A stretch of 64,000 nt of DNA from Alphaproteobacteria bacterium (GTDB lineage: Bacteria; Pseudomonadota; Alphaproteobacteria; Reyranellales; Reyranellaceae), in NCBI GenBank assembly GCA_019635875.1, contig JAHBYP010000010.1:62001-126000 (forward strand), written 5' to 3'. Below, one piece after another: positions 24,713 through 32,702 of the stretch. Positions within the stretch are counted from its first letter, which is position 1. Every line of letters starts with the position of its first letter. The notes beneath the pieces are model-generated. The model ran no database searches, was not told where the DNA came from, and saw nothing but the letters and a program-made list of their open reading frames with translations. Position numbers and translations under genes: made by a program.

Positions 24713-25908
24713 GTGGCGTCGACCGGGTGGTCTGTCACGAGGGCGAAGCGGCGACCATCATCGCCTCGCTGGCCGGCGCGCGCCTGCTCGACGTCGCGGT
24801 GCGTCCGCGCGGCCGGCCCGATTTCGAGGGCGCGATCGTCCTGGGTCGCGTCGAACGCTACTCGCCCGAGCTCGACGCCGCTTTCGTCGACATCGGCCAG
24901 GCGCGCGGCGGCTTCCTGCGTCGCCTCGACATGGTGGGCTTCGAGGATGGCCGCCCGCCGCCGGCGGGCATGCCGCTGCTGGTCCAGGTCTCGCGCGATC
25001 CGACCGAGGACAAGGGCGCACGACTGACGATGAATCTCGGCCTGGTCGGGCGCTTCGTCGTCTTCAAGCCCTACGAGCAGGGCCTCGCCTTCTCGCGACG
25101 CATCGAGGACGACGCCTCGCGCGGACGCCTGGCGGCGGCGATGGCCAATGCCGGCGCCGGCGAGGAGGGCGGCTATACCGTGCGCACCGCGGCGGCGACG
25201 GTGGCGCCCGAAGCGGTGGCGCGCGAGGCGCAGGGACTGACGGCGCGCTGGGAGTCGCTGCGCACGCGCGCGCTCGCCTCGACGCCGCCCACGACCCTGC
25301 ATGCCGAGCCGCATCCGCTGCTGCGGGTGCAGCGCGACCATGGCGGTACCTTGGCCGAGATCGTGGTCGACGATCGCAATCTCGGCCTTCGCCTGCGCCA
25401 GGCGATCGACAGCGCCGGCGACCGCACCAATCTGCGCGTGGTCGAGAGCGGCGATGGCGCGGTGCTCGATTCCTTCGACATCGCCGGCCAGATCGAGACG
25501 GCGCTGGCGCCGCGCATCGCGCTGGCCTCGGGCGTCGAGCTGCTGTTCGAGCCGGGCCAGACCTTGTGCGCCGTCGATGTCGATACCGGCTCGGCCGGCG
25601 CGCGCCAGGGACAGGGGCCGCGCACGCCGTTGCAGGCCAACCTCGAGGCGGTCGACGAGATTGCCCGTCAGCTGCGATTGCGCAACATCGGCGGCATCAT
25701 CGTCGTCGACTTCATCGACATGCGTGGCCCGCACGACCGCAACCAGCTCCAGGCGGCAATGGCGGCCCGGCTTGCCGAAGACCCGGTGCCGACCCAAGTG
25801 GTGGGCATGACACGGTTGGGACTGATGGAGATCACGCGGGCGCGGCGCGGTGCCCCCCTGGCGCGGGCGCTGGGCGAAGCCGGCATGCTCGAGGGCGAAG
25901 GCCGATGA
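24709..25908 (+). CDS. rng: Ribonuclease E/G family protein, short form
   Basis: 399 residues. The S1-like part is FEGAIVLGRVERYSPELDAAFVDIGQARGG; the catalytic DNase I-like domain has the two magnesium aspartates, in TLCAVDVDTGSAGA and GGIIVVDFIDMRGPHDRNQL. It ends at LGLMEITRARRGAP, just where RNase E and G continue into the CPxCxG zinc-link that joins subunits; that motif and the small domain are missing. So it has the catalytic core but not the usual tetramer link. It overlaps maf upstream and yacG downstream, each by ATGA, so the three are translated together. Cleaves single-stranded RNA 5' ends in the cytoplasm by family analogy. Confidence 0.88.
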   Translation: MSGVDRVVCHEGEAATIIASLAGARLLDVAVRPRGRPDFEGAIVLGRVERYSPELDAAFVDIGQARGGFLRRLDMVGFEDGRPPPAGMPLLVQVSRDPTEDKGARLTMNLGLVGRFVVFKPYEQGLAFSRRIEDDASRGRLAAAMANAGAGEEGGYTVRTAAATVAPEAVAREAQGLTARWESLRTRALASTPPTTLHAEPHPLLRVQRDHGGTLAEIVVDDRNLGLRLRQAIDSAGDRTNLRVVESGDGAVLDSFDIAGQIETALAPRIALASGVELLFEPGQTLCAVDVDTGSAGARQGQGPRTPLQANLEAVDEIARQLRLRNIGGIIVVDFIDMRGPHDRNQLQAAMAARLAEDPVPTQVVGMTRLGLMEITRARRGAPLARALGEAGMLEGEGR

Positions 25909-26102
25909 CGCGTGATCGTCCGCGCCTGCGGCTGGTCGGCGCCAATGCCGCCTGCACGATATGCGGCAAGCCGGTGGACGCGAAATACCAGCCCTTCTGC
26001 TCCAAGCGCTGCGCCGATATCGATCTCGGGCGCTGGTTCAAGGAGGACTATCGCGTCGAGACCGACGAAGCGCCCGGCGAGCGCGATCCGGAAGAACGAT
26101 AG
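25905..26102 (+). CDS. yacG: Zinc-ribbon protein YacG (DNA gyrase inhibitor family)
   Basis: 65 residues. The zinc motif C-x2-C...C-x3-C is complete: Cys17, Cys20 (CTICGKP) and Cys32, Cys36 (FCSKRC), then the usual ADIDLGRWFKEDYRVE. E. coli YacG binds gyrase and blocks its DNA binding. Start overlaps the RNase stop by four bases. It is the last gene of the forward housekeeping block. Confidence 0.93.
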   Translation: MTRDRPRLRLVGANAACTICGKPVDAKYQPFCSKRCADIDLGRWFKEDYRVETDEAPGERDPEER

Positions 26103-26110
26103 GGCGGCGA

Positions 26111-26152
26111 GTGGCCCCTGTAGCGCAGCGAGGGATCCAGGGAAGCTGCCTG
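26111..26152. repeat. Family-B element, half copy
   Basis: The stretch GGCCCCTGTAGCGCAGCGAG followed by GGATCCAGGGAAGCTGCCTG is shared with the left half and centre of the complete copy at 27717-27808. The right arm is missing. It lies between the convergent yacG and small cysteine-protein genes. Confidence 0.7.
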
Positions 26153-26166
26153 TTCGTCGCGCCCGG

Positions 26167-26466
26167 TCAGGGGCGGCAACCGAAGCCGGAGAGTTGCTGG
26201 CGCATCTGGTTGCCGTAGTCGCGGCAGGAGCGCGCCAGGGCGGCACGGCCATCGCTGTTGTCCGCCATCGACCGCCAGCCCGAACGCATCTGCTCGAGCG
26301 CCGCCTGGAAGATCGGCATCGCCTCCGGGGGGATCGGGGCCGCCCGCATGCAGGCGGCGAACCACACGATGAAGTCATCGCAGTCGCGCACGCCAGTGCG
26401 GTCCTGCGCCGCGGCGGGCGAGGCGGCGATCAGCGTCGCCAAGGCTGCGATGGCGAGGAGACGCAT
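26167..26466 (-). CDS. Small secreted four-cysteine protein, paralogue 1
   Basis: 99 residues with a signal peptide (MRLLAIAALATLIAASPAAA). The mature part has Cys in DCDDFIVWFAACM, then SCRDYGNQ and a terminal GFGCRP, four in all, and a RSGWRSMADNSDGRAALARS core. It is a paralogue of the gene at 29678-29974 (CDDF, four Cys, length within one residue). A periplasmic helical protein held by two disulfides is likely. Function unknown. Divergent from a GT90 gene. Confidence 0.65.
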   Translation of the reverse strand: MRLLAIAALATLIAASPAAAQDRTGVRDCDDFIVWFAACMRAAPIPPEAMPIFQAALEQMRSGWRSMADNSDGRAALARSCRDYGNQMRQQLSGFGCRP

Positions 26467-26631
26467 GGCGGGCTCCGACAGGATCGCCGACACTATGCCT
26501 CATTTTGCGAGCGAGCGCACGCTCATTTTTGCGATGGTCAGCGCTGGCTATCCTGATCCGACGGCTTTGACTAGGGTCGGTGCGCATGCCGGCAATCGCT
26601 GCGACGACGAAAACCGAGGGCAATCTGTCTG
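26467..26631. promoter_or_regulatory. Divergent leader with CTCATTTT repeats
   Basis: CTCATTTTGCG (26500-26510) recurs as CTCATTTTTGCG (26522-26533) in the same orientation, with a self-complementary run (GCGAGCGAGCGCACGC) between. A related GCTCACTTTA lies in the promoter of the paralogous gene at 29974. Possibly a shared control site. The forward gene may use TTGACT near 26568. Confidence 0.35.
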
Positions 26632-27690
26632 ATGAGGATGAGCAGGGGCGGGCTCCGGAAACAACTCGCGATCGAGTGGAACAAGGGCAGGGTCGCCCGC
26701 AAGGCGAGGAAGGAGATCGGCTCCGCTTGCGGCGTCCGGATTGTCGCCCGCCATGACGGGTCCGACACCCACCACCTCGGCTTCTCTCTCGACCGCTCCG
26801 GACTGGCGCTCTCGGTGCATGCTTCAAGGCTCGTCGGCGAGGTGTGGCCCACGATGTGCCGCGTGAGTGCCATGGCCGTCGTGCTGTCGCGCTGTCGAGC
26901 GGGCATCTCAGGCGTCGCCGAGTTCTCCGACTCCGAAGCATCGGGCCCGGGGATCGTCGGCTTCTGCAGCAATCTGCCCGACAGCATCCTTGTTCCCGAT
27001 GTCGACTTCGTGCTGAGCGGCGGTTACGCCGCCGAACGGGCCGCGGGAGCGCGAGCGCGGCCCTTCGCCGAGCGGCGCGATGTGGTCCTGTGGCGCGGCT
27101 CGACGACCGGGCAGGGCCGGATCTGGGCCGAGGACATGACGGCCGACACGCCGGGTCTCAGCCTGCGCGCGCGGATGTGCCTGATGCTGCGCGACGTGCC
27201 CGGCTGCGACGCCAGGTTCGCGACCATCCTGCCGCCCTGGACCGAGGCCGATGTCGAGAAGGTGCGGGCGGCGGGGATTCTCGGGGAGTACATCGCCAAC
27301 GCCGCCTGGGCCGACGTCCGCTACCATGTCGCGGTCGACGGCAACTCGCTGGCCTGGTCGAGCACCTTCACGCGTCTGCTTCTGGGCTGCTGCATCTTGA
27401 AGCCCGAATCGAGCGGCGGGTACCGGCAATGGTACTCCGACGCGCTTGTGCCGTGGCAGCACTACGTGCCGGTCGCGGCCGATCTGGGCGACCTCAGGGA
27501 CAAGATCGAGTGGTGCCGCGGCCACGAATCGGAAGCCGCGGCGATCGCGGCGCGCGGCCAGCGGCTCGCCATGGCCATGTCGCTGGCGGGCGAGGTGGCG
27601 GCGGCGGCAAGGCGGATCGACGACGCGCGCGAAACGATCCGCTCGATCCTGTCGGCCGACCTCGCGGCGATCATTCCGAATCAGCGGTAG
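26632..27690 (+). CDS. Glycosyltransferase family 90 (CAP10/LpsA-like)
   Basis: 352 residues, no membrane segment. The C-terminal half has the family pattern: VVLWRGSTTGQGRIWAED, RYHVAVDGNSLAWSSTFTRL, LGCCILKPESSGGYRQWYSD and LVPWQHYVPVAADLGDLRDK. GT90 enzymes move xylose, glucose or related sugars; bacterial members (LpsA) act on lipopolysaccharide core or O-chain. The N-terminal region is less conserved. An ATG two codons in is an alternative start. Convergent with a GT4 gene across a family-B palindrome. Confidence 0.78.
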   Translation: MRMSRGGLRKQLAIEWNKGRVARKARKEIGSACGVRIVARHDGSDTHHLGFSLDRSGLALSVHASRLVGEVWPTMCRVSAMAVVLSRCRAGISGVAEFSDSEASGPGIVGFCSNLPDSILVPDVDFVLSGGYAAERAAGARARPFAERRDVVLWRGSTTGQGRIWAEDMTADTPGLSLRARMCLMLRDVPGCDARFATILPPWTEADVEKVRAAGILGEYIANAAWADVRYHVAVDGNSLAWSSTFTRLLLGCCILKPESSGGYRQWYSDALVPWQHYVPVAADLGDLRDKIEWCRGHESEAAAIAARGQRLAMAMSLAGEVAAAARRIDDARETIRSILSADLAAIIPNQR

Positions 27691-27716
27691 AGCGACGAGC
27701 CCGAAGTCGGTGCCGC

Positions 27717-27808
27717 CCTGTCATCCTCGGGGCCGTCCGCGGCCCCTGTAGCGCAGCGAGGGATCCAGGGAAGCTGCCTGGATCCCTCGCTGCGATCGGG
27801 ATGACAGG
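27717..27808. repeat. Family-B element, complete copy (nested palindrome)
   Basis: Outer arms CCTGTCATCC (27717-27726) and GGATGACAGG (27799-27808); inner arms CAGCGAGGGATCCAGG and CCTGGATCCCTCGCTG around a short centre. The whole can fold as one long hairpin. It fills the convergent junction between two glycosyltransferase genes. Confidence 0.85.
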
Positions 27809-27846
27809 TGGGTCCGATTGACCGCTCGATGCTCCAGGCACGGAGT

Positions 27847-29307
27847 TCACGCGCCGTTCGCGGTCGAGCGGACCGAATTGATCGGGGCGGCGGCTCGGGT
27901 GCGTTCGACGAGCGCGAGAACCTCGGCACTGACGTCGTCCCAGCTGCGCGAGCGAAATTCCGCGGCCACGCGCGCCGTTGCGGCGGCAAGGTAGCCGGGC
28001 TCGCAAACCAGCCGCCGGATCTCCGCGAGCCACGCGGCCCCGTCGAGCGGATCGGCGTGGAAGACAAGACCCTGACCGGCTTCCGCGAGCGAGGTGTTGT
28101 CCGCGGCCAGGCAGTACTTGCCGAAGGAGAGCGATTCGGTGATCGGCAGCCCCCAGCCCTCGGCCAGGGACGGAAAGATGGTGAAAGCGCAATTCTCGTA
28201 GAGCCACGCCAGTTCGGCGTCGGTCGGACTCTCGAAGGTCTTGAGCTTTCGGTCCCACATCAGGCCGTCCTGCGACATCAGTCGCAGGGAGCCGCCGTCG
28301 ACGCCCTGGCCGGCGAAGACGAGCGTCGGCACGGCATCGCCGATCTGCTGCACGGCGCGGCGCCACAGATGATACGCCCACTGGTGGTTCTTGCGCGGAT
28401 TGACGCTGGAGACGTACAGGACGAAGCCGTTCGGCTGCAGCCCCACCCGGCTGAGCTCGCTCGATTGCGCGGCTGGCGCGCTGCGTCGCAGATCCGAGCA
28501 GAGCGCGACGGGCGTGATGGGCCGGATCGTCACGCCGGTTTCCGCCGCATAGGCGGCGAGGTCGTTCGCGACGTACCGCGAGGTGGTGCATATGCCGTCC
28601 GCCAGGCGCAGGACCAGGTCGACATGGCGACGGGCTCGATCGCACTGCGAAGGCGCGTGGAAGAACTCGCGATGCCGGATCGGCAGCAGGTCGTGAATCA
28701 TGCAGACGAAGCGCAGGTCATGCGAGGCCTTCAGGCGTGCGGTGACATCGAACGGCCAATCGTCCCACCATGTGCTCAGCAGGAGGAGGGTGGCGCCGCT
28801 CGAGAGCCTGGCTCTCGGATAGAAGAAGACCGGCCGCCGCGGGCCACCACGGCGCCCGCCCAGCACCTGGAGAAATCGGACCAGACGCTGGCGGTCGCGG
28901 CTGAGGCCGAGGCGCTCGAGGACGGCGCGTCGCTGCTGCGTCGTCAGACGCGGCCATTCGGCTGCGACCAGACCATGGACGATGCGGGACAGGTTCGCCC
29001 AGGGCGGCGAACGCCTCGCCAGCGGACCGAGGGCACGTGCCAGCGCCAGTCGCAGGCGCGGCATCGACGAGTGGGCGGTCGGCGCATCGCAGGCACCATC
29101 GACATCGAGCGAGCCGGTTTCGGCGGGCGTTTCGAACATGCGCTCGAAGTCGATCGGGACGAACCTGTTGCGCTCCCACGCCACCGCCTTGGCGCCACGG
29201 GCCACCAGGTATCGCGCGACCTCGTACTCGACGCGCGGGATGCCGGTTCGCTTCTCGTATCGGGTTTCCAGCACCGCGTTGACGACGACGTAGATGGCTG
29301 AGGTCAA
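27847..29307 (-). CDS. GT4-family glycosyltransferase, large
   Basis: 486 residues. The C-terminal GT-B domain has GFVLYVSSVNPRKNHQWAYH, then FPSLAEGWGLPITESLSFGK, which is the E-x7-E sugar-nucleotide site, and RSWDDVSAEVLALVE. The N-terminal 200 residues start IYVVVNAVLETRYEKRTGIP and include CMIHDLLPIRHREFF, as in mannosyltransferases of O-antigen loci. Likely transfers a hexose from a nucleotide sugar in the cytoplasm. Convergent with the GT90 gene; the two probably serve the same surface glycan but this is inference. Confidence 0.85.
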   Translation of the reverse strand: MTSAIYVVVNAVLETRYEKRTGIPRVEYEVARYLVARGAKAVAWERNRFVPIDFERMFETPAETGSLDVDGACDAPTAHSSMPRLRLALARALGPLARRSPPWANLSRIVHGLVAAEWPRLTTQQRRAVLERLGLSRDRQRLVRFLQVLGGRRGGPRRPVFFYPRARLSSGATLLLLSTWWDDWPFDVTARLKASHDLRFVCMIHDLLPIRHREFFHAPSQCDRARRHVDLVLRLADGICTTSRYVANDLAAYAAETGVTIRPITPVALCSDLRRSAPAAQSSELSRVGLQPNGFVLYVSSVNPRKNHQWAYHLWRRAVQQIGDAVPTLVFAGQGVDGGSLRLMSQDGLMWDRKLKTFESPTDAELAWLYENCAFTIFPSLAEGWGLPITESLSFGKYCLAADNTSLAEAGQGLVFHADPLDGAAWLAEIRRLVCEPGYLAAATARVAAEFRSRSWDDVSAEVLALVERTRAAAPINSVRSTANGA

Positions 29308-29677
29308 CTCGACTGGCTCCCGTGGCTTCCGATCGGCGTGCCATCGCGGCGGTCCGCCTGGATCAGAAGAAATGGTGCGGGCAATATCCCATCGAAGGCT
29401 GTCGACCGCACGGTGGTCGGGCGGGCCGGACTGAGGGTCCCGACGGTCGAAGCCACGCGGGACGTGCCCATTGTCGTGGACTTCAGATCCGAATCAAGCG
29501 TGTCCGACGAACGCGTCCGGGACCTGCGGTGACAGCGGTGACAGTCGAGCGCGATTGCCGCCATGACCGCAGCGGAAGCGGCGGCGAGGCGGCAGATGGC
29601 GGGTCCCCGACACGGGGACCCGCTCTGCGCTTCTGCCGATGCGCGATCCTATGATCGCTCTGGTTGACCGGCGGAGA
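29308..29677. other. Gene-free stretch with one strong hairpin
   Basis: No gene seen. At 29599-29623, GCGGGTCCCC and GGGGACCCGC form a perfect 10-base stem with loop GACAC, 55 bases past the stop of the reverse-strand cysteine-protein gene, so it may end that transcript, though no T-run follows. GGTGACAGCGGTGACAG (29527-29543) recalls the TGTCAC repeats near 17770. Confidence 0.45.
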
Positions 29678-29974
29678 TCAGAACTTGCAGCCGTAGGCCG
29701 ACATCGACTGGTTCATCGACTCGGCCGTGCTCTTGCAGCTGGTTTCCAGCGCCGCCTTGCTGTTGGCGTCGGTCGCCGCCGCCTTCCAGGCCGAGCGCAT
29801 CTGCACGATCGAGTCCTTCACCGATTGCTGCGTCGCCGCCGGCATCTTGGTGACGCAGGCCTCGTACTTCATGAGGAAGTCGTCGCAGGCGGCGACGCCG
29901 ACCTTCTCCTGCGCCAGCGCAGGCAGGGACAGCAGCGAGACCGCGAGCGAGGCGGCGACCGGACGGATGCGCAT
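29678..29974 (-). CDS. Small secreted four-cysteine protein, paralogue 2
   Basis: 98 residues, signal peptide MRIRPVAASLAVSLLSLPAL. The mature part has VAACDDFLMKYEACVTKMPA, then LETSCKSTAESMNQ and the terminal SAYGCKF, giving the same four-cysteine plan as the protein at 26167. The helix core MRSAWKAAATDANSKAALET lines up with the paralogue. Likely periplasmic. Its own promoter and a hairpin leader are readable upstream, so it is expressed apart from the amidohydrolase gene 97 bases upstream. Function unknown. Confidence 0.7.
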   Translation of the reverse strand: MRIRPVAASLAVSLLSLPALAQEKVGVAACDDFLMKYEACVTKMPAATQQSVKDSIVQMRSAWKAAATDANSKAALETSCKSTAESMNQSMSAYGCKF

Positions 29975-29996
29975 TTACACTTCTCCCGAAAACGAC

Positions 29997-30019
29997 AGGC
30001 GCACCGGGATGGTGCGCCT
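29997..30019 (-). other. 5' leader hairpin of paralogue 2
   Basis: AGGCGCACC (29997-30005) and GGTGCGCCT (30011-30019) form a perfect 9-base stem. On the transcript strand it is followed by GTCGTTTT and then the GGGAGAAG ribosome site, so it may be a stabilising leader hairpin or an attenuator. Confidence 0.5.
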
Positions 30020-30036
30020 GAACAAAGTGTGCGCTC

Positions 30037-30065
30037 ACTTTATGACGCCCGGCTGACGGCGTCAA
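30037..30065 (-). promoter_or_regulatory. Sigma-70-type promoter of paralogue 2
   Basis: Reverse-strand TTGACG (30065-30060), a 17-base spacer, then TAAAGT (30042-30037). The start would be near 30030, giving a leader of about 55 bases that contains the hairpin. Confidence 0.55.
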
Positions 30066-30071
30066 CGTTTT

Positions 30072-31175
30072 CTACTGCACGGTCAGCGAATACAGCTCGG
30101 CGACGTTGTCGTGCAGGATCGCGTCGCGCATGTCGGCGCTCATGTGCGCGGTCTGCTCGGCGATCACCTGCTGGCTGTTGGGCCAGGTCGAATCGCTGTG
30201 CGGGAAGTCGCTGGCCCACATCAGGCGGTGGTGGTTCATGTCGCCGGCGAACTTGAAGGCGGTCCAGTCGTCCTGGAACGTCATGTAGATGTTCTCGCGG
30301 AAGTACTCGCTCGGCATCTTCGGCAGCTCATTGCCGCGCATCCAGTGCCGGTGCCGTTTGTAGGCGTGGTCCATGCGGTACATGAAATGCGGCGCCCAGC
30401 CGGCGTCGGCCTCGACGCAGACGATCTTCAGCCCGGGATGCCGCTCGAAGACGCCGGCGTAGACCAGCATGCCCATGATGTCCTGGTTGCCGCGGATGAT
30501 CGACAGGAACGAGTTGATGCGCGGCCCGCGGTGCTTCTTGACGCCGTCGCTGCGCGACGTGAGGATGTGGAAGGAAAGCGGCATCCTGAGGTCGACGGCG
30601 GCCTCCCAGAACGGATCGTAGATGCGGCTGTCGTAGTCCTCGACGCCGGGATCGCCCGGCAGCATGGCGCCCTTGAAGCCCATCGCCTTGATGCGCCGCA
30701 GATCCTCGATGCCTTCCTCGACGGTGCGCATCGCCGTCTGGCCGAGGCCGAAGATGCGTTCCGGCGCTTCGGCGCAATAGGTCTGCAGCCAGCGGTTATA
30801 GGCCTCCATGCAGGCGCGCTTGTAGTCGAGATCCTTGTGATTGCAGATCAGCATGCCGACCGAGGGGTAGATCATCTCGGCGGCGACGCCGTCGCGGTCC
30901 ATGTCGGCCAGGCGTGCCTTGGGATCCCAGCCGGAGCGGTGCAGCCGGTCGAAGTCGGCGCCAATGGTGCTGAGCTCCTCGGCCGGCACGCCGGCGCCCG
31001 AGGCCAGCGACACCGGCATCGGCGAGCCCATGCCGGGGATCATGAACACGTCGCCCTTCTCGGTGCCGCGCTGCAGGTAGGGCGCGCGGTCGCGGAACGC
31101 CGGATCGATGAAGTCGATGAAGCAATTGGGCGGTTCGGTGATGTGCGAATCGGCGGAGATCGGCCGCTTGGTCAT
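30072..31175 (-). CDS. Amidohydrolase-2 family metal-dependent hydrolase
   Basis: 367 residues with a TIM-barrel pattern: PISADSHITEPPNCFIDF (a D-x-H metal motif, residues about 6-10), DMDRDGVAAEMIYPSVGML, the RMPLSFHILTSR His strand, KIVCVEADAGWAPHFMYRMD and the C-terminal LMWASDFPHSDSTWP, where the Asp is the catalytic base. Matches the decarboxylase/hydrolase branch of amidohydrolase-2 that includes ACMS decarboxylase-like enzymes. Substrate unknown. Start at 31175 chosen over a longer frame because MTKRPISADSH fits family starts. Next upstream gene is the AI-2E permease, 91 bases away. Confidence 0.83.
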   Translation of the reverse strand: MTKRPISADSHITEPPNCFIDFIDPAFRDRAPYLQRGTEKGDVFMIPGMGSPMPVSLASGAGVPAEELSTIGADFDRLHRSGWDPKARLADMDRDGVAAEMIYPSVGMLICNHKDLDYKRACMEAYNRWLQTYCAEAPERIFGLGQTAMRTVEEGIEDLRRIKAMGFKGAMLPGDPGVEDYDSRIYDPFWEAAVDLRMPLSFHILTSRSDGVKKHRGPRINSFLSIIRGNQDIMGMLVYAGVFERHPGLKIVCVEADAGWAPHFMYRMDHAYKRHRHWMRGNELPKMPSEYFRENIYMTFQDDWTAFKFAGDMNHHRLMWASDFPHSDSTWPNSQQVIAEQTAHMSADMRDAILHDNVAELYSLTVQ

Positions 31176-31266
31176 GTCGCTTCCTCGGGTGCCGCTTGCT
31201 GTTGGCTGGAATGATCCGTCCGTTCCAGGCGGGCTGTAAACCCGCCCGAACCGCGATGCGGACATG

Positions 31267-32310
31267 TCAGGCGTGCTCGGAGGGCAGCCTGCCGTCGGCC
31301 GACAGCAGCACCGCCACCGGGCGCGTGCTCTCGAAGTTCGACAGCACGATCAGCATCACCACCATGATCGGCACGCACAGGAACATGCCGACCACGCCCC
31401 AGATCGATCCCCAGACCATCAGGGAGATGATCACCACCAGCGCCGAGAGGTTCAGCGAGCGGCCCAGCATCGCCGGCTCGACGACATTGGCCATGATGAT
31501 CTGCAGCGGTCCCACGGTGAACAGCACGATCAGGAAGGGCGTGAGGCTGTCGAACTGCACCAGGGTGAGCAGCGTCGGCGCGATGATCGCCAGGATCGAG
31601 CCGATGGTGGGAATGAAGTAGAAGAAGAACATCATCACCGCCCAGAAGCCGGCGAAGTCGACGCCGACGGCGGCCATCAGGACGTACGCCGCTGCCGAGG
31701 TCAGCGTGGCGAGCGTGGTCTTGATCCTGATGTAGACGCGGATGTCGCGGCTGATGCGGTCGAGCACCGACAGCATGCGCGCCTCCTGCGCCGGGTCGGT
31801 GAACATCAGGGTCAGCTTGCGCCGGAAATTGCCGGCCTCGACGAACAGGAAGCCGGTGTAAACCAGCACGATGCCGGCGACGCTGATCAGGGCCGCCACC
31901 GCCGAGGCGACGTCGGCCAGCGTGTCGGCGATGCTGATGCGGCCGACCAGCTCGGCCAGCGAGGGCGGCGGCTCGTCGGACGCCAGGCTCCAGGCCTGGT
32001 TGATCAGCTTCTCCAGGCGCACCTGGTAGCTCGGTCCGGCGGCGATGACGGCGGTGACGTTGGCCGTGATCGTGCGGCCCAGAACCCAGAGCAACCCGCC
32101 CATCGCCAGGATCGCGGCGGTCAGGGCGACCAGGCGCGGGATCTTGATCTTGAGCCGCGGCGGCCGCTCGATCGCGTCGGCCAGGGCGTCGACCATGTAC
32201 CAGAGCACCAGGGCGAGGACGAAGGGCAGCAGCAGGCTGCGGCCGACGATCAGCAGATAAACAGTGGCGGCGATGACGATCGTCCAGAGGGCCGCGCGCT
32301 GCAGGGTCAT
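31267..32310 (-). CDS. AI-2E family transporter (TqsA/PerM-like permease)
   Basis: 347 residues, about eight hydrophobic helices. Begins LWTIVIAATVYLLIVGRSLL, a paired hairpin, then a soluble segment (about 85-140) and the conserved C-terminal core FFFYFIPTIGSILAIIAPTL, with FTVGPLQIIMANVVEPAMLG and LMVWGSIWGVVGMFLCVPIM. These inner-membrane proteins export small molecules such as autoinducer-2 or act as ion antiporters; the actual cargo cannot be told. The gene is divergent from tRNA-Phe. Confidence 0.88.
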   Translation of the reverse strand: MTLQRAALWTIVIAATVYLLIVGRSLLLPFVLALVLWYMVDALADAIERPPRLKIKIPRLVALTAAILAMGGLLWVLGRTITANVTAVIAAGPSYQVRLEKLINQAWSLASDEPPPSLAELVGRISIADTLADVASAVAALISVAGIVLVYTGFLFVEAGNFRRKLTLMFTDPAQEARMLSVLDRISRDIRVYIRIKTTLATLTSAAAYVLMAAVGVDFAGFWAVMMFFFYFIPTIGSILAIIAPTLLTLVQFDSLTPFLIVLFTVGPLQIIMANVVEPAMLGRSLNLSALVVIISLMVWGSIWGVVGMFLCVPIMVVMLIVLSNFESTRPVAVLLSADGRLPSEHA

Positions 32311-32347
32311 GGGATGGAACTATACCAGACCGGCGCTTCGCGCGCGC

Positions 32348-32376
32348 TGGACAAGGCGGAACGGGTTTTCTATAAG
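32348..32376 (+). promoter_or_regulatory. Promoter of tRNA-Phe
   Basis: TGGACA (32348-32353), 17-base spacer, TATAAG (32371-32376): each box is one mismatch from consensus. Transcription would start about 15 bases before the tRNA. Confidence 0.7.
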
Positions 32377-32397
32377 CCGCGGGCCAGCACGCAATGG

Positions 32398-32473
32398 GCC
32401 CAGGTAGCTCAGTTGGTAGAGCATGCGACTGAAAATCGCAGTGTCGGTGGTTCAATTCCGCCCCTGGGCACCA
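32398..32473 (+). tRNA. tRNA-Phe (GAA anticodon)
   Basis: 76 bases with encoded CCA. Acceptor GCCCAGG pairs with CCTGGGC, D-arm AGCTCAGTTGGTAGAGC, anticodon loop CTGAAAA with GAA, and T-arm GTGGTTCAATTCCGCC. All positions expected of tRNA-Phe are present. Confidence 0.97.
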
Positions 32474-32702
32474 TTTTCTCCTTCCTAAATCAATGAGTTG
32501 TGATGAGGCGCGTCGAGCCTGCGTTCCGCGCATGGTGCTTGTCACTCCGGCATGACTGCGATCGTCGCAGCGATTCACTGGATCGGTGTCGGCCGCGCGG
32601 GGATGAATTTGCGTGTTGCCTCAATGCGATCGGGGCCGCACAGTGCGTCACAACAAAGGACAGTCTGTCGACCCATAGAGGCGGGCGATCAGGGGAACCA
32701 CA
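32474..32702. other. Leader between tRNA-Phe and the outer-membrane gene
   Basis: 229 bases without a gene. CTGCGATCGTCGCAG (near 32557-32571) is a small perfect hairpin. No clear promoter box pair; the barrel gene may be read from tRNA-Phe or from an unrecognised site. Confidence 0.35.

Noticed and set aside
29599..29623. Strong hairpin as an intrinsic terminator of the forward strand
   Set aside because: No forward gene ends nearby and there is no T-run on either side; kept only as a possible reverse-strand 3' hairpin.
31264..32496. Long forward open frame opposite the AI-2E permease
   Set aside because: Its protein is rich in His, Asp, Gln and Arg with no hydrophobic core, the signature of a shadow frame; the reverse frame is a clear membrane protein and the forward one runs through tRNA-Phe.
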